This document shows, in pieces, positions 9,867 through 19,868 of a DNA stretch of 64,000 nucleotides (position 1 is the first letter of the stretch; the number at the start of each line of letters is the position of its first letter). The notes beneath the pieces are model-generated. The model ran no database searches and was not told the DNA's origin. It saw nothing but the letters and a program-made list of their open reading frames with translations. The DNA lies in contig CAVZII010000005.1 in assembly GCA_963775275.1 (NCBI GenBank), forward strand, positions 3,968,001 to 4,032,000, read 5' to 3'. Source of the DNA: JANWHQ01 sp963775275. GTDB lineage: Bacteria; Pseudomonadota; Alphaproteobacteria; Caulobacterales; Caulobacteraceae. The position numbers and the translations under genes were made by a program.

Positions 9867-11819
9867 TCAATTCGGCGGATCGTACTTGAGGACCCACTCG
9901 ACCGACGCCTTCACGGTGGCGACGCGGGCGTCCTCATGCAGCTCCCAGTGGTCGCCGCCGTTGATGAGGATCAGCTGCACGGGCTTGCCCGCCGCCTTGA
10001 GCGCCGAGTCCATCTGGACGCTCTGCTCGGGCGGCACGACGGTGTCGTCCTTGCCGTGGATCAGCAGGATCGGCGCGTCGGCGTCCTTGGCGAAGGTCGT
10101 GGGCGAGATCTGGCGCATGACCGCCTCGCCTCCGGAATCCGCTCCCGTCACTTGGCGCCAGTAGCGCGTGGCCGCGCTCTTGTAGCCGTGCCGGGTCTCC
10201 TCCCAGTGGAAGAAGCTCGACATGTTGGCCGGCCCCGAGACCGAGACGGCGCAGCGGTAGAGGCCGTGCTGGAGGGTCACGCCGGCGAGCGCGGCATAGC
10301 CGCCGTAGCTCGCGCCGACGATGCAGGCGCGCTTGGGATCGACGATCCCCCTGGCGGCCAGCGCGGCCAGGCCATCGGAGACGTCGGTCTGCATCTTGCG
10401 GCCCCACTGGCCGAAGCCCGCCTGGCGGAACGCGATGCTGCGGCCGCCCGAGCCGCGGTAGTTGGGCTGGAACACGGCGTAGCCGCGCGACGCGAAAGCC
10501 TGGGCCCAGAAGTCGAAGCCCGGCTTGTCCCAGACGTCGATCGGCCCGCCGTGGGGCATGACCACCACAGGCAGGTTCCTGGCGTCGCGCCCAGGTGGCA
10601 GGGTGAGGACGCCGTCCATCTCGAGGCCGTCCTGCGCCTTGTAGGCGAAGCGGCTCGTCTCGCCGATGTCCTCCTTCTTGATGTCCGGATAGGCCGAACC
10701 GATGCGGGCGGCGCTGCCGGCGGCGATGTCGACGAGCCAGTACGTCCCCGAGTCGCGACCGCCGTCGGTTTTGACGATCATCCGGTCCAGTCCCTCGCTG
10801 TAGGACGTCAGATGGACCTGCAGACCCGGGAAGGCGCGGCGCACGGCCTGGTACTTCTTGTCGAGCTGGGGATCAAAGAAGGTCGCGCCGGACTCATCGT
10901 CGGTGAGGGCCCCGATCAGCAGGCCGGACACCGGATCGTTCAGGTAGTCGGTGACCGAGCCGTCCTTGAAGAGCTCGGTCGTGCTCCCGTCCGCCACGGT
11001 CGCCTCCTCGACGGTCGAGCGGTCGCCAGTGTTGTCCAAGATGAGCACCGTGCCCGGCGTTCGGCCCTGGCCGACGAGGTCGATCGCGCCGATCGGCGAA
11101 TTCCGAGAGATCACGGTCTTGCCGAGACCCCCGCCCTGGATCAGGCGCCACTGGCCCGACGGTCCGTCGTAGATCGCATGGGCGACGACCGCGCCCGAGG
11201 AGTTGACCACCCAGGTGAAGTCACGCTCATCGCCCTTGGACTCCAACGTCGCTTTGCCGGTGTCCAGGTCGACCCGGTAGAGGTCGGGCCATCCGTGATC
11301 GAAGAGGTATTCGTTGCTGATGGTGTGCTCGAAGGTGATGCCGCCGAAGTACCCGTACCGGTGACCCTCCACGGTGGCGAAGCCGTAGCGGCCGAAGACG
11401 GCGTGGCCGATGGTGCGGTCCTTGAGGAAGATGGTCTGGCTCGCGACCTTCTTCACGTCGATGACGACGTCGTTCTCCAGCTCGTACTTCTGGCCCGTCT
11501 CGTACCGAAGGTCCTCGGTGGCGAAGGTGCCGACCAGCAGATGGTCCTCGTCGACCCAGGCGAGGTCGACCACCTTGGTGGTCCCGACATCGGACGCGAC
11601 AAGGCCCTTGCCGGCCAGGGTCGCCACGGCGAGCCGGCGGCTCTCGCCGGTCACGATGATGAAGGCGAACATGTCGCCGGCGGGCGACAGGCGGATCAGC
11701 TCGACGGCTGGGAGCTTGCCGTAGGCGTCGATCGGCGGAGGCGCGGCAGCCGCCGGCAAGGCGCGCAAACCGAACATCGCGGCCAGCCCCAGGGCCGCCG
11801 CCAAAGCCGGACGCCTCAT
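9867..11819 (-). CDS. Exported S9-family (prolyl oligopeptidase-type) peptidase
   Basis: A 650-residue serine peptidase of family S9. A signal peptide covers about 25 residues (ending AAAAP), so it works outside the cytoplasm. The middle part looks like the beta-propeller that filters short peptides. The catalytic domain has PHGGP near residue 420, NYRGSGG, the nucleophile Ser504 in GASYGGY, the acid at Asp592 (in HGKDDTVVP) and His624 in GGDHWELH. The triad is complete. The likely job is cleavage of short, possibly proline- or alanine-containing peptides. It is transcribed alone between the APH gene and hflX. A second S9 peptidase is at 45462-47489. Confidence 0.9.
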   Translation of the reverse strand: MRRPALAAALGLAAMFGLRALPAAAAPPPIDAYGKLPAVELIRLSPAGDMFAFIIVTGESRRLAVATLAGKGLVASDVGTTKVVDLAWVDEDHLLVGTFATEDLRYETGQKYELENDVVIDVKKVASQTIFLKDRTIGHAVFGRYGFATVEGHRYGYFGGITFEHTISNEYLFDHGWPDLYRVDLDTGKATLESKGDERDFTWVVNSSGAVVAHAIYDGPSGQWRLIQGGGLGKTVISRNSPIGAIDLVGQGRTPGTVLILDNTGDRSTVEEATVADGSTTELFKDGSVTDYLNDPVSGLLIGALTDDESGATFFDPQLDKKYQAVRRAFPGLQVHLTSYSEGLDRMIVKTDGGRDSGTYWLVDIAAGSAARIGSAYPDIKKEDIGETSRFAYKAQDGLEMDGVLTLPPGRDARNLPVVVMPHGGPIDVWDKPGFDFWAQAFASRGYAVFQPNYRGSGGRSIAFRQAGFGQWGRKMQTDVSDGLAALAARGIVDPKRACIVGASYGGYAALAGVTLQHGLYRCAVSVSGPANMSSFFHWEETRHGYKSAATRYWRQVTGADSGGEAVMRQISPTTFAKDADAPILLIHGKDDTVVPPEQSVQMDSALKAAGKPVQLILINGGDHWELHEDARVATVKASVEWVLKYDPPN

Positions 11820-11895
11820 ACGCCACCCCTCCCCCTACAGTTGCGGGAATGATGGCTCAGCTTGCGGTAATGGCAAGGCCTGGGACAGCGAGCGC

Positions 11896-13233
11896 CTACT
11901 CGGCCGCCTCGCGCAGGATCGCATGGGGGAAGAGGCGCTCGAAGCGGCCGAGCGCCTGGGCGTCCAGGCGCACCTGCACCTCTACGCCGCCGTCGTCCGT
12001 GTCGGTGCGTCCCACCACGCGGCCGTGGCGGTAGAGCCACGCCAGGGCGTCGCCCTCGCCGGCCTCGAGCCGGGCGTCAATGCGCGCGCCCTGGTCGACC
12101 AGGCCGGCAAGGAAGCCCAGGAGATGATCGCAACCCTCGCCGGTCACGGCGGAGACGGCGATGACCGGCGCCGAGGCCGAGCCGTCCTTGCGCGCCGGCC
12201 GCGCGAGGAGCGCCGCGCGCTCGTCCGGCGACAGGAGATCGATCTTGTTCCAGACCTCGACCACGGCGCGGCCCGAGTCCGGCCCGGCGCCGAGCTCGTC
12301 CAGGACCTTTTCCACATCCTCGGCCTGGGCGTCGGACTCCTCGGCCGAGACGTCGCGGACGTGCAGGATAACGTCGGCCTCCTGGACCTCCTCGAGGGTG
12401 GCGCGGAAGGCCTCGACCAGCTCGTGGGGCAGGTCGGAGATGAAGCCCACCGTGTCCGACAGTATGCCGGGGCGCCCGCCCGGCAGCTTCAGGGCGCGGA
12501 CAGTGGGGTCCAGGGTGGCGAAGAGCATGTCGCGCGCATCCACCTTGGCGCTGGTCAGGCGGTTGAACAGGGTGGACTTGCCAGCGTTGGTGTAGCCGAC
12601 GAGCGCGAGCGTCGGGAAAGGCACGCGCTTGCGGGCGGTGCGATGCAGGCCGCGGGTGCGCCGCACCTCCTCGAGCTCGGCCTTCAGCCTTGCGATCCGC
12701 TCGGCCAGGAGCCGCCGGTCGGCCTCGATCTGGGTCTCGCCCGGGCCGCCCATGAAGCCGAAGCCGCCGCGCTGGCGCTCCAGGTGCGTCCAGGTGCGCA
12801 CCAGGCGCGAGCGCTCATAGGCGAGCCTGGCGAGCTCGACCTGAAGGCGGCCCTCGCGGGTGCGCGCCCGAAGCGCGAAGATCTCGAGGATCAGGCCGGT
12901 CCGGTCGATCACCTTGACCTTCCAGGCCGTCTCGAGGTTGCGCTGCTGGACCGGCGAGAGGGCGTCGTCGACGACCACCACGTCCGGCTCGCGCGCCTGA
13001 CGCAGGACGCCGATCTCCTCGACCTTGCCCTTGCCGAACAGGGTGGCGGGCGCGACCTGACGCACCGGCGCGATCAGGGAGTCCACGACCTTCAGGTCCA
13101 GAGCCTCGGCCAGGCCGACGGCCTCATCGAGACGCTGCTCGGGCGACCTCAGGCCATGGACCCGGGGCCGGATCGGATGGATGACGATGGCGGTCTCAAC
13201 CTTGGGCCGCCGGTCGATGGAGCGTTCGGTCAA
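11896..13233 (-). CDS. hflX: Ribosome-associated GTPase HflX
   Basis: A 445-residue GTPase that binds the large ribosomal subunit and helps split or rescue stalled ribosomes. The N-terminal HflX domain has the glycine-rich GGRGE-type region, here GFGFMGGPGETQIEADRR. The G domain has GYTNAGKSTLFNRL (G1), DTVGFISDLPHELVEAF (G3) and NKIDLL (G4). The start appears to be TTG at 13233, since no nearby ATG or GTG fits the N-terminal homology. That TTG overlaps the hfq stop (TTGA), which suggests translation coupled to hfq. The order hfq-hflX is widely conserved in Proteobacteria. Confidence 0.93.
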   Translation of the reverse strand: MTERSIDRRPKVETAIVIHPIRPRVHGLRSPEQRLDEAVGLAEALDLKVVDSLIAPVRQVAPATLFGKGKVEEIGVLRQAREPDVVVVDDALSPVQQRNLETAWKVKVIDRTGLILEIFALRARTREGRLQVELARLAYERSRLVRTWTHLERQRGGFGFMGGPGETQIEADRRLLAERIARLKAELEEVRRTRGLHRTARKRVPFPTLALVGYTNAGKSTLFNRLTSAKVDARDMLFATLDPTVRALKLPGGRPGILSDTVGFISDLPHELVEAFRATLEEVQEADVILHVRDVSAEESDAQAEDVEKVLDELGAGPDSGRAVVEVWNKIDLLSPDERAALLARPARKDGSASAPVIAVSAVTGEGCDHLLGFLAGLVDQGARIDARLEAGEGDALAWLYRHGRVVGRTDTDDGGVEVQVRLDAQALGRFERLFPHAILREAAE

Positions 13234-13478
13234 TCGTCGTCCTGGTCCGCCGCCGGCTCATAGAGCTGCACCGGCTGGGACGGCATGATGGTGGAGATGG
13301 CGTGCTTGTAGACGAGCTGCGCCTGCCCGTCGCGCCGCAGCAGGACGCAGAAGTTGTCGAACCAGGCCACCACGCCCTGCAGCTTGACGCCGTTCACGAG
13401 GTAGATGGTCAGCGGGATCTTGGCCTTGCGGACGCTGTTGAGGAAGGTGTCCTGCAGGTTCTGCTTCTTGTCGTTCAT
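13230..13478 (-). CDS. hfq: RNA chaperone Hfq
   Basis: An 82-residue Sm-like protein that forms a hexameric ring and pairs small RNAs with mRNAs. The Sm1 motif region (LVNGVKLQGVVAWFDNFCV) and Sm2 residues YKHAIST are clear. The ATG at 13478 gives the conserved N-terminus MNDKKQNLQDTFLN; the frame continues upstream to 13523 without homology. The tail is short and acidic (ADQDDD), as in many alphaproteobacteria. The stop codon overlaps the start of hflX. Confidence 0.96.
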   Translation of the reverse strand: MNDKKQNLQDTFLNSVRKAKIPLTIYLVNGVKLQGVVAWFDNFCVLLRRDGQAQLVYKHAISTIMPSQPVQLYEPAADQDDD

Positions 13479-13575
13479 GGGGATCGAGCCCTCTGGTTTG
13501 ATCGGAGGCAGCCGCCTCCACACACACGAATGATCCTAGGCCCCCGGGTCGGACCGCTGCAACCGCTGCTCGCGC

Positions 13576-14439
13576 TCAAACGGCCTCTGCGCGGGCGTAG
13601 TTCAGATAGAGGGCGCGGAGCGTCTTCGCCACCGGGCCCGGACGGCCATCGCCCACAATCGCGCCGTCGACGCTGACCACGGGCAGGACAAAGGCGCTGG
13701 CGGAAGTGATGAAGGCCTCTCGCGCAGCCTTGGCCTCGGCCGGCGTGAAGGGTGTCTCGGACAGCTCGAGGCCCTCGGCCTCGATCAGGGCGATCAGCGA
13801 CTTGCGGGTGATGCCGCGCAGGATGTTGGCGTTGAGGTCGCGGGTGCGCAGCATGCCGTGCTGGTCCACGATCCAGGCGTTGGACGAGGAGCCCTCGGTG
13901 ACGAGGCCGAGCTCGTCGACGAACCAGGCCTCTGCGGCGCCCTTCTCTCGCGCCGCCTGCTTGGCCAGGACATTGGGCAGGAGGGCCACGCTCTTGATGT
14001 CGCAGCGCGCCCAGCGGGTCTCGGGCGTGGTGACGACCGCGACTCCCTTGGCGGCCTTGGCCTCGGCGGCGGCCCAGTCGACGGCCTTGGCGGTGATCAC
14101 GAGGCTCGGCGTGACGGACGGATCGGGGAAGGCGTGGTCGCGGGGCGCGACGCCGCGGGTCACCTGCAGATAGACCAGGCCCTCGCGCACACGGTTCCTG
14201 CGGATCGCCTCGCGCAGGACGAGCGAGAGCGCGGCCTGGCTCATGGGCATGGGGATGCGCAGCTCTCCCAAGGACCGCTCCAGGCGCTCCATGTGGCCGG
14301 CGTTGTCGGCCAGGCGCCCGTCCAGCACCGCCCATACCTCGTAGACCCCATCGGCGAACTGATAGCCGCGATCCTCGACGTGGACGCAGGCCTCGCCGTG
14401 CCGCACGAAGCGGCCGTTCACATAGGCGTACCGGCCCAT
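13576..14439 (-). CDS. PLP-dependent class IV aminotransferase (D-amino-acid transaminase type)
   Basis: A 287-residue fold-type IV aminotransferase. The N-terminus YVNGRFV with EDRGYQFADGVYE is typical of D-alanine transaminases. The PLP lysine lies in RCDIKSVALLPNVLAKQ, and the phosphate-binding region is EGSSSNAW. It probably interconverts D-alanine and D-glutamate with 2-oxoacids, supplying cell-wall D-amino acids. Branched-chain aminotransferase or aminodeoxychorismate lyase activities are less likely. Its ATG overlaps the stop of ntrX (TGATG), so it is translated with the ntr genes. The same placement between ntrX and hfq occurs in other Caulobacterales as far as I recall. Confidence 0.85.
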   Translation of the reverse strand: MGRYAYVNGRFVRHGEACVHVEDRGYQFADGVYEVWAVLDGRLADNAGHMERLERSLGELRIPMPMSQAALSLVLREAIRRNRVREGLVYLQVTRGVAPRDHAFPDPSVTPSLVITAKAVDWAAAEAKAAKGVAVVTTPETRWARCDIKSVALLPNVLAKQAAREKGAAEAWFVDELGLVTEGSSSNAWIVDQHGMLRTRDLNANILRGITRKSLIALIEAEGLELSETPFTPAEAKAAREAFITSASAFVLPVVSVDGAIVGDGRPGPVAKTLRALYLNYARAEAV

Positions 14440-15830
14440 CAGGCGTCTTCGCCGACTTCGCCGCCCCGCGAGGCGACGCCCAGGGACTTGAGCTTCCTGT
14501 GCAGGGCCGAGCGCTCCATGCCGATGAAGGCGGCGGTGCGCGAGATGTTGCCGCCGAAGCGCAGGATCTGGGCGTTCAGGTACTCACGCTCGAACACCTC
14601 GCGCGCATCGCGCAGCGGCAGGGCGATGATCCGCTCGGCCCCGACCGAGCCGGCCGAGCCGGACGAGGTCACCTCGGCGGGCAGCATCTCGGCGGTGATC
14701 GGCTCGGCCGGATCCCCGGAGGCCAGGATCAGGGTGCGCTCCACGATGTTGATCAGCTGGCGCACATTTCCCGGCCAGGGATGGACCTGGAGGGTGGCGA
14801 CGGCGTCCTCGCCGAGCCGGCGGCGGGGAAGGCCGGTGGCCTCGCTGATCCGCTCGATGAAGTAGTCGACCAGCTCGGAGATGTCCTCGCGCCGCTCGGC
14901 CAGCCCCGGCACGCGCAGAGGCACCACGTTCAGGCGGTGGAACAGGTCCTCGCGGAAGCGGCCGGCGGCGATCTCGGCCCTGAGATCGCGCGAGGTGGAG
15001 GAGATCACCCGCACGTCGACCTGCACGTCGGTCGCCCCGCCGACGCGGCGGAACCGCTGCTCGACCAGGACGCGAAGGATGCGCGCCTGGGTCTCCAGCG
15101 GCATGTCGCACACCTCGGCCAGGAACAGGGTGCCGCCGTGGGCCCGCTCGAAGACGCCGATCTTGCTGGGCCGCCCGCCCTCGCCTTCCTCGCCGAACAG
15201 CTCGATGTCGATGCGCTCGGGGGTCATGCCGGCGGCGGCCAGGGGGATGAACTCGCTCTTGGACCTGAGGCTGGAGCCGTGGATCATCCGCGCCGCCAGC
15301 TCCTTGCCCGCGCCGGCGGGGCCGGCGATGAGCACCCGGCTGTTGGCCGGCGCCACCTTGGCGATCAGCTGGCGAAGCTGCTGCACCGCCTGGGAGTGGC
15401 CGATCAGCCCTTCGGGCGTCATGGCCTGGGTGCGCAGGCGCCGGTTCTCGCGGCGCAGGCGCGAGGCCTCCAGCGCCCGCTCGATCACCAGCAGCAGGCG
15501 GTCGGACTTGAAGGGCTTCTCCAGGAAATCATAGGCGCCGCGCTTGATGGCGCTGACCGCGGTCTCGATGTTGCCGTGCCCCGAGATCATGATCACGGGC
15601 AAGTCGGGATCGAGCGACTTGACGAGGTCGAGCAGCTCTAGCCCGTCCATGCCGCCGCCTTGCATCCAGATGTCCAGCAGCACCAGCGACGGCTGGCGCG
15701 CGCGAATGGCGGCGAGCGCCGAGGCGGAGTCGGGCGCCGTTCGGACGGCGTAGCCCTCGTCCGTCAGGATTCCCGAGACCAGCTCGCGGATGTCGGCCTC
15801 GTCGTCTACGACCAGGATATCGGTGGCCAT
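14439..15830 (-). CDS. ntrX: Response regulator NtrX, AAA+ domain degenerate
   Basis: A 463-residue response regulator paired with NtrY, controlling nitrogen and redox or envelope functions in alphaproteobacteria. The receiver has DDEAD, the phosphorylatable Asp in LLDIWM, and KPF. The AAA+ domain keeps a Walker A-like GPAGAGKE and FREDLFHRLN, and a Fis-type helix-turn-helix ends the protein. Two changes stand out. The GAFTGA loop that contacts sigma-54 is absent (the sequence runs ELFGEEGEGGRPSKIG), and the Walker B aspartate is Ala238 (TLFLAEV, not TLFLDE). It therefore should not act as an ordinary sigma-54 activator and may bind DNA as a conventional regulator. Confidence 0.92.
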   Translation of the reverse strand: MATDILVVDDEADIRELVSGILTDEGYAVRTAPDSASALAAIRARQPSLVLLDIWMQGGGMDGLELLDLVKSLDPDLPVIMISGHGNIETAVSAIKRGAYDFLEKPFKSDRLLLVIERALEASRLRRENRRLRTQAMTPEGLIGHSQAVQQLRQLIAKVAPANSRVLIAGPAGAGKELAARMIHGSSLRSKSEFIPLAAAGMTPERIDIELFGEEGEGGRPSKIGVFERAHGGTLFLAEVCDMPLETQARILRVLVEQRFRRVGGATDVQVDVRVISSTSRDLRAEIAAGRFREDLFHRLNVVPLRVPGLAERREDISELVDYFIERISEATGLPRRRLGEDAVATLQVHPWPGNVRQLINIVERTLILASGDPAEPITAEMLPAEVTSSGSAGSVGAERIIALPLRDAREVFEREYLNAQILRFGGNISRTAAFIGMERSALHRKLKSLGVASRGGEVGEDA

Positions 15831-15847
15831 GGCCTCCTCACGCTACG

Positions 15848-15922
15848 CTAGTGTCCCGATTCCGAAGTTCGCCAGCGCATTTGCCAGGCAGATGCGAACT
15901 TCGGGATCGATAAGGACACTAG
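15848..15922. repeat. Palindromic repeat, unit 1 of 4 (REPIN-like)
   Basis: Inverted arms CTAGTGTCCCGATTCCGAAG...GTTCGC and GCGAACTTCGGGATCG...GGACACTAG enclose a loop of about 21 bases. The right arm carries a few extra bases (TAA). Units 1 and 2 are joined by a short linker ending ATGATT, the same layout as units 3 and 4, so the block looks like a duplicated two-hairpin element. Confidence 0.8.
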
Positions 15923-15935
15923 CAAATGTATGATT

Positions 15936-16013
15936 CTAGTGTGGTTTACGGATCAGAAGTTCGCAGCCGAGGGCGCCGCCATCATCATGCGAACTTCTGA
16001 TCCACCACACTAG
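15936..16013. repeat. Palindromic repeat, unit 2 of 4 (REPIN-like)
   Basis: Arms CTAGTGTGG...GGATCAGAAGTTCGCA and TGCGAACTTCTGATCC...CCACACTAG pair almost perfectly around a loop of about 23 bases. The final CTAG is shared with unit 3. The unit lies wholly between ntrY and ntrX. Confidence 0.8.
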
Positions 16014-16085
16014 TGTCTCGACACTGACGTTCGTCACCGCTCGGGAGCGATGCCGTACGAACGTCAGGGTCGCAGAGGACACGAG
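16010..16085. repeat. Palindromic repeat, unit 3 of 4 (REPIN-like)
   Basis: Arms CTAGTGTCTCGACACTGACG...TTCGT and ACGAACGTCAGGGTCG...GGACACGAG pair imperfectly. The outer ends match unit 1 (CTAGTGTC...GGACAC), while the inner arms have changed from GAAGTTCG to GACGTTCG. Confidence 0.75.
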
Positions 16086-16098
16086 TAAGATTATGATT

Positions 16099-16176
16099 CT
16101 AGTGAGGTTTATGAATTTGACGTTCGTCACTCCGCCCTCCCCAACTGAGGGACGAATGTCAAGTTCACCTCACCAG
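16099..16176. repeat. Palindromic repeat, unit 4 of 4, overlapping the 3' end of ntrY
   Basis: Arms CTAGTGAGGT...TTTGACGTTCGTC and GACGAATGTCAAG...ACCTCACCAG pair with a small bulge. The right arm, the loop and the end of the left arm encode the last 15 residues of NtrY and its stop codon, so the element has become part of the gene. Confidence 0.78.
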
Positions 16177-18382
16177 CGCCCTCAGGCGCGCGTTCCTGCA
16201 CGATTGATGCCGCCGGAAAGCGCAGGATGACCCGCGCACCGGGCGTCCTGGCCGCGTCCTGCAGCATGAGCTCCCCGCCGTGCTCCTCGAGGATGCGCTT
16301 GACGATGGCGAGACCCAGGCCCGTGCCCTTCTCCCGCGTGGTGACATAGGGCTCGGTGAGCTGCTCGCGTCCGGCCGTGGGCAGGCCGACGCCGTTGTCC
16401 TCGATCTCGAAGATCACGCCGCGCTCGTCCGCGCGGAGCCGGGCGGTGACCTTGCCCTTGAGCTGGGGAGAGGCCTGGCGTCGCGCCGAGACGGCCTCGC
16501 CCGCGTTCTTCAGCAGGTTGGTCAGGGCCTGGCCGACCATGCGCCCGTCGCAGGTGAAGGCCACGTCCTGGGCCGGCTCGTCGAGATCGACCACGATGGA
16601 AGGATCGGCCACGCGCTGGGCGAACACCGCCTGGCGCAGCAGCTCCCCGGCGCTCTGGGTCTCGAACTTGGGCGCCGGCATGCGGGCGAAGGCGGAGAAC
16701 TCATCGACCATCCGCCCGATGTCGCCCACCTGGCGGATGATGGTCTCGGTGCAGCGGTCGAAGGTCTCCGGATCGGTGAAGATCTCCTTGCGGTACTTGC
16801 GCTTGAGCCGCTCGGCCGAGAGCTGGATCGGCGTCAGCGGGTTCTTGATCTCATGGGCGATGCGGCGGGCGACGTCGCGCCAGGCGGCGCTGCGCTGGGC
16901 GGTGACCAGCCGGGTGATGTCGTCGAAGGTCAGGACCATGCCGCCTTCGGCGGTGTCGGACGCCCTCACGCGCAGGCGCAGGGTCTCGCCGGCGCGCACG
17001 ACATCGATCTCGGCGCCCGCCTCCCCGCCGGTCCGCGCCGCTGCGGCCGCAAGGTCCTGAAGCTCCGGCGCCACTTGCGCGAGCCGCTTGCCGAGCGCGT
17101 CGGACGGCAGCTCGAGCAGGAGGTGAGCCTGCTGGTTCGCGGCCGAGATCCGTCCCTCGGCGTCCAGGCCCAGGACCCCGGCGCTGACGCCCGCCAGCAC
17201 GGTCTCGATGAACTCGCGCCGCGATTCCGCCTCGACGCTGGCGGCCTTGAGGGCCATCTGCTGTGTCTGAAGATCACTCGTCATCTTATTGAACGCACGG
17301 GATAACACCGCGATCTCTTCAGGATCTCCATCAGCTGCGACACGGGCGGTAAGGTCCCCGCCCGCAACCTTGTGCGCCGCCGCCACCAGGCGCGCGACGG
17401 GTCCGGTAATTCCGCTGGCGGCCGCCATGCCGAGCCACACCGCCCCGACCACGGCGATGATGGCCGTCTCGAGCAGGGTCAGGAGGAAGACCAACTGGAT
17501 CTGCCGGCGGTTGGCGGCCGCGTCGCGATAGGCGATCAGGGCGCCCTCGGCGGCGCGCAGGTGGTTCAGGATGCCCGGATCGACCCGGCGCACGACGTAG
17601 AGGTAGGCGTCGTCGTAGGCCTTGAGCTTGTAGACGGCCCGGATGATGTCCATCGACTCGAAGGGCCGCATGACCACGTCGCTGTCGGCCGCCGACAGGG
17701 TGGCCGACGGCGGGCTGACGAAGGGCGGCGCGTTGTCGGACTCGGCGCTGGCCAGCACCCGGCCCTCATGGTCCAGGATGTAGGCGGCTGGGAACGGGCG
17801 GGCGGCGGCCTGGCCCTCGAGGATGCGGCCGAAGGCCACGGGGCTGGAGCGGAAGAGCGGCGCGTCGCGGTTCAGGTCCGTGGCCATGGCCAGGAGGTCG
17901 CCGTAGATGGCGCGGGTCTGCTCGTTCACATAGGAGCGGGCGACGGTGGCGGAGTTCTCCACCACGGTCTGGACGCGCCGCGAGAACCAGGCGTCCACGC
18001 CCCGGGTGACCAGGGGCCCGAAGAAAAGCGCCGCCACCATCGCGGGCAGGAAGGCCACCAGGGCGAACAGGGCCACGAAGCGCAGGTGGAGCCGCGCGCC
18101 CGCGTCCGCGCCCTGGCGGCGGACGAGCTGCAGCACGCTCCAGGCCGCCGAGGCGAGCAGGGCCAGGACCAGCGCCAGGTTGGCCAGGACGACGGCGAGG
18201 ATGGTGCGGCTGGTGGGACCGACCGGGCCCGCGCCCGGCGCGCGCGAGGTCAGGTAGACGGCGCCGGCCGTCATCAGGATGGCGGCTGCATATCCGACGC
18301 CCAGCACGAACCTGGGCCCCGGCCGCTCACGCAGCGCGCGCCAGACGGCCAGTGGCAGGGGAGACGGACCGCGGCCTTGCAT
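16127..18382 (-). CDS. ntrY: Sensor histidine kinase NtrY
   Basis: A 751-residue membrane sensor kinase, partner of NtrX. About four transmembrane helices lie in the first 330 residues, flanking an extracytoplasmic sensor region of roughly 160 residues. They are followed by a HAMP linker (GITGPVARLVAAAHKVAGGD), a PAS domain, the phosphoacceptor site RRIAHEIKNPLTPIQLSAER and an HATPase domain with NLLKNAGEAV and EDNGVGLP. The last 15 residues, GEVNLTFVPQLGRAE, come from a palindromic repeat and are unlikely to be native. The gene starts 58 bases after ntrC and is probably in the same operon. Confidence 0.93.
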   Translation of the reverse strand: MQGRGPSPLPLAVWRALRERPGPRFVLGVGYAAAILMTAGAVYLTSRAPGAGPVGPTSRTILAVVLANLALVLALLASAAWSVLQLVRRQGADAGARLHLRFVALFALVAFLPAMVAALFFGPLVTRGVDAWFSRRVQTVVENSATVARSYVNEQTRAIYGDLLAMATDLNRDAPLFRSSPVAFGRILEGQAAARPFPAAYILDHEGRVLASAESDNAPPFVSPPSATLSAADSDVVMRPFESMDIIRAVYKLKAYDDAYLYVVRRVDPGILNHLRAAEGALIAYRDAAANRRQIQLVFLLTLLETAIIAVVGAVWLGMAAASGITGPVARLVAAAHKVAGGDLTARVAADGDPEEIAVLSRAFNKMTSDLQTQQMALKAASVEAESRREFIETVLAGVSAGVLGLDAEGRISAANQQAHLLLELPSDALGKRLAQVAPELQDLAAAAARTGGEAGAEIDVVRAGETLRLRVRASDTAEGGMVLTFDDITRLVTAQRSAAWRDVARRIAHEIKNPLTPIQLSAERLKRKYRKEIFTDPETFDRCTETIIRQVGDIGRMVDEFSAFARMPAPKFETQSAGELLRQAVFAQRVADPSIVVDLDEPAQDVAFTCDGRMVGQALTNLLKNAGEAVSARRQASPQLKGKVTARLRADERGVIFEIEDNGVGLPTAGREQLTEPYVTTREKGTGLGLAIVKRILEEHGGELMLQDAARTPGARVILRFPAASIVQERAPEGAGEVNLTFVPQLGRAE

Positions 18383-18440
18383 CGCGGCGAGCTTACCGGC
18401 GACTGTGCCCTGATTTCAACAGGCGCGTTGCAGGGATGCT

Positions 18441-19859
<1,419 letters not shown>

Positions 19860-19868
19860 GGCCTGGGC

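Noticed and set aside
9867..11819. Possible duplication relation between the two S9 peptidases
   Set aside because: They share only family motifs; lengths and sequences differ, so this is not a recent duplication.
15936..16130. 64-codon minus-strand frame between ntrY and ntrX
   Set aside because: It lies within the palindromic repeats and its sequence is explained by them; no family resemblance.
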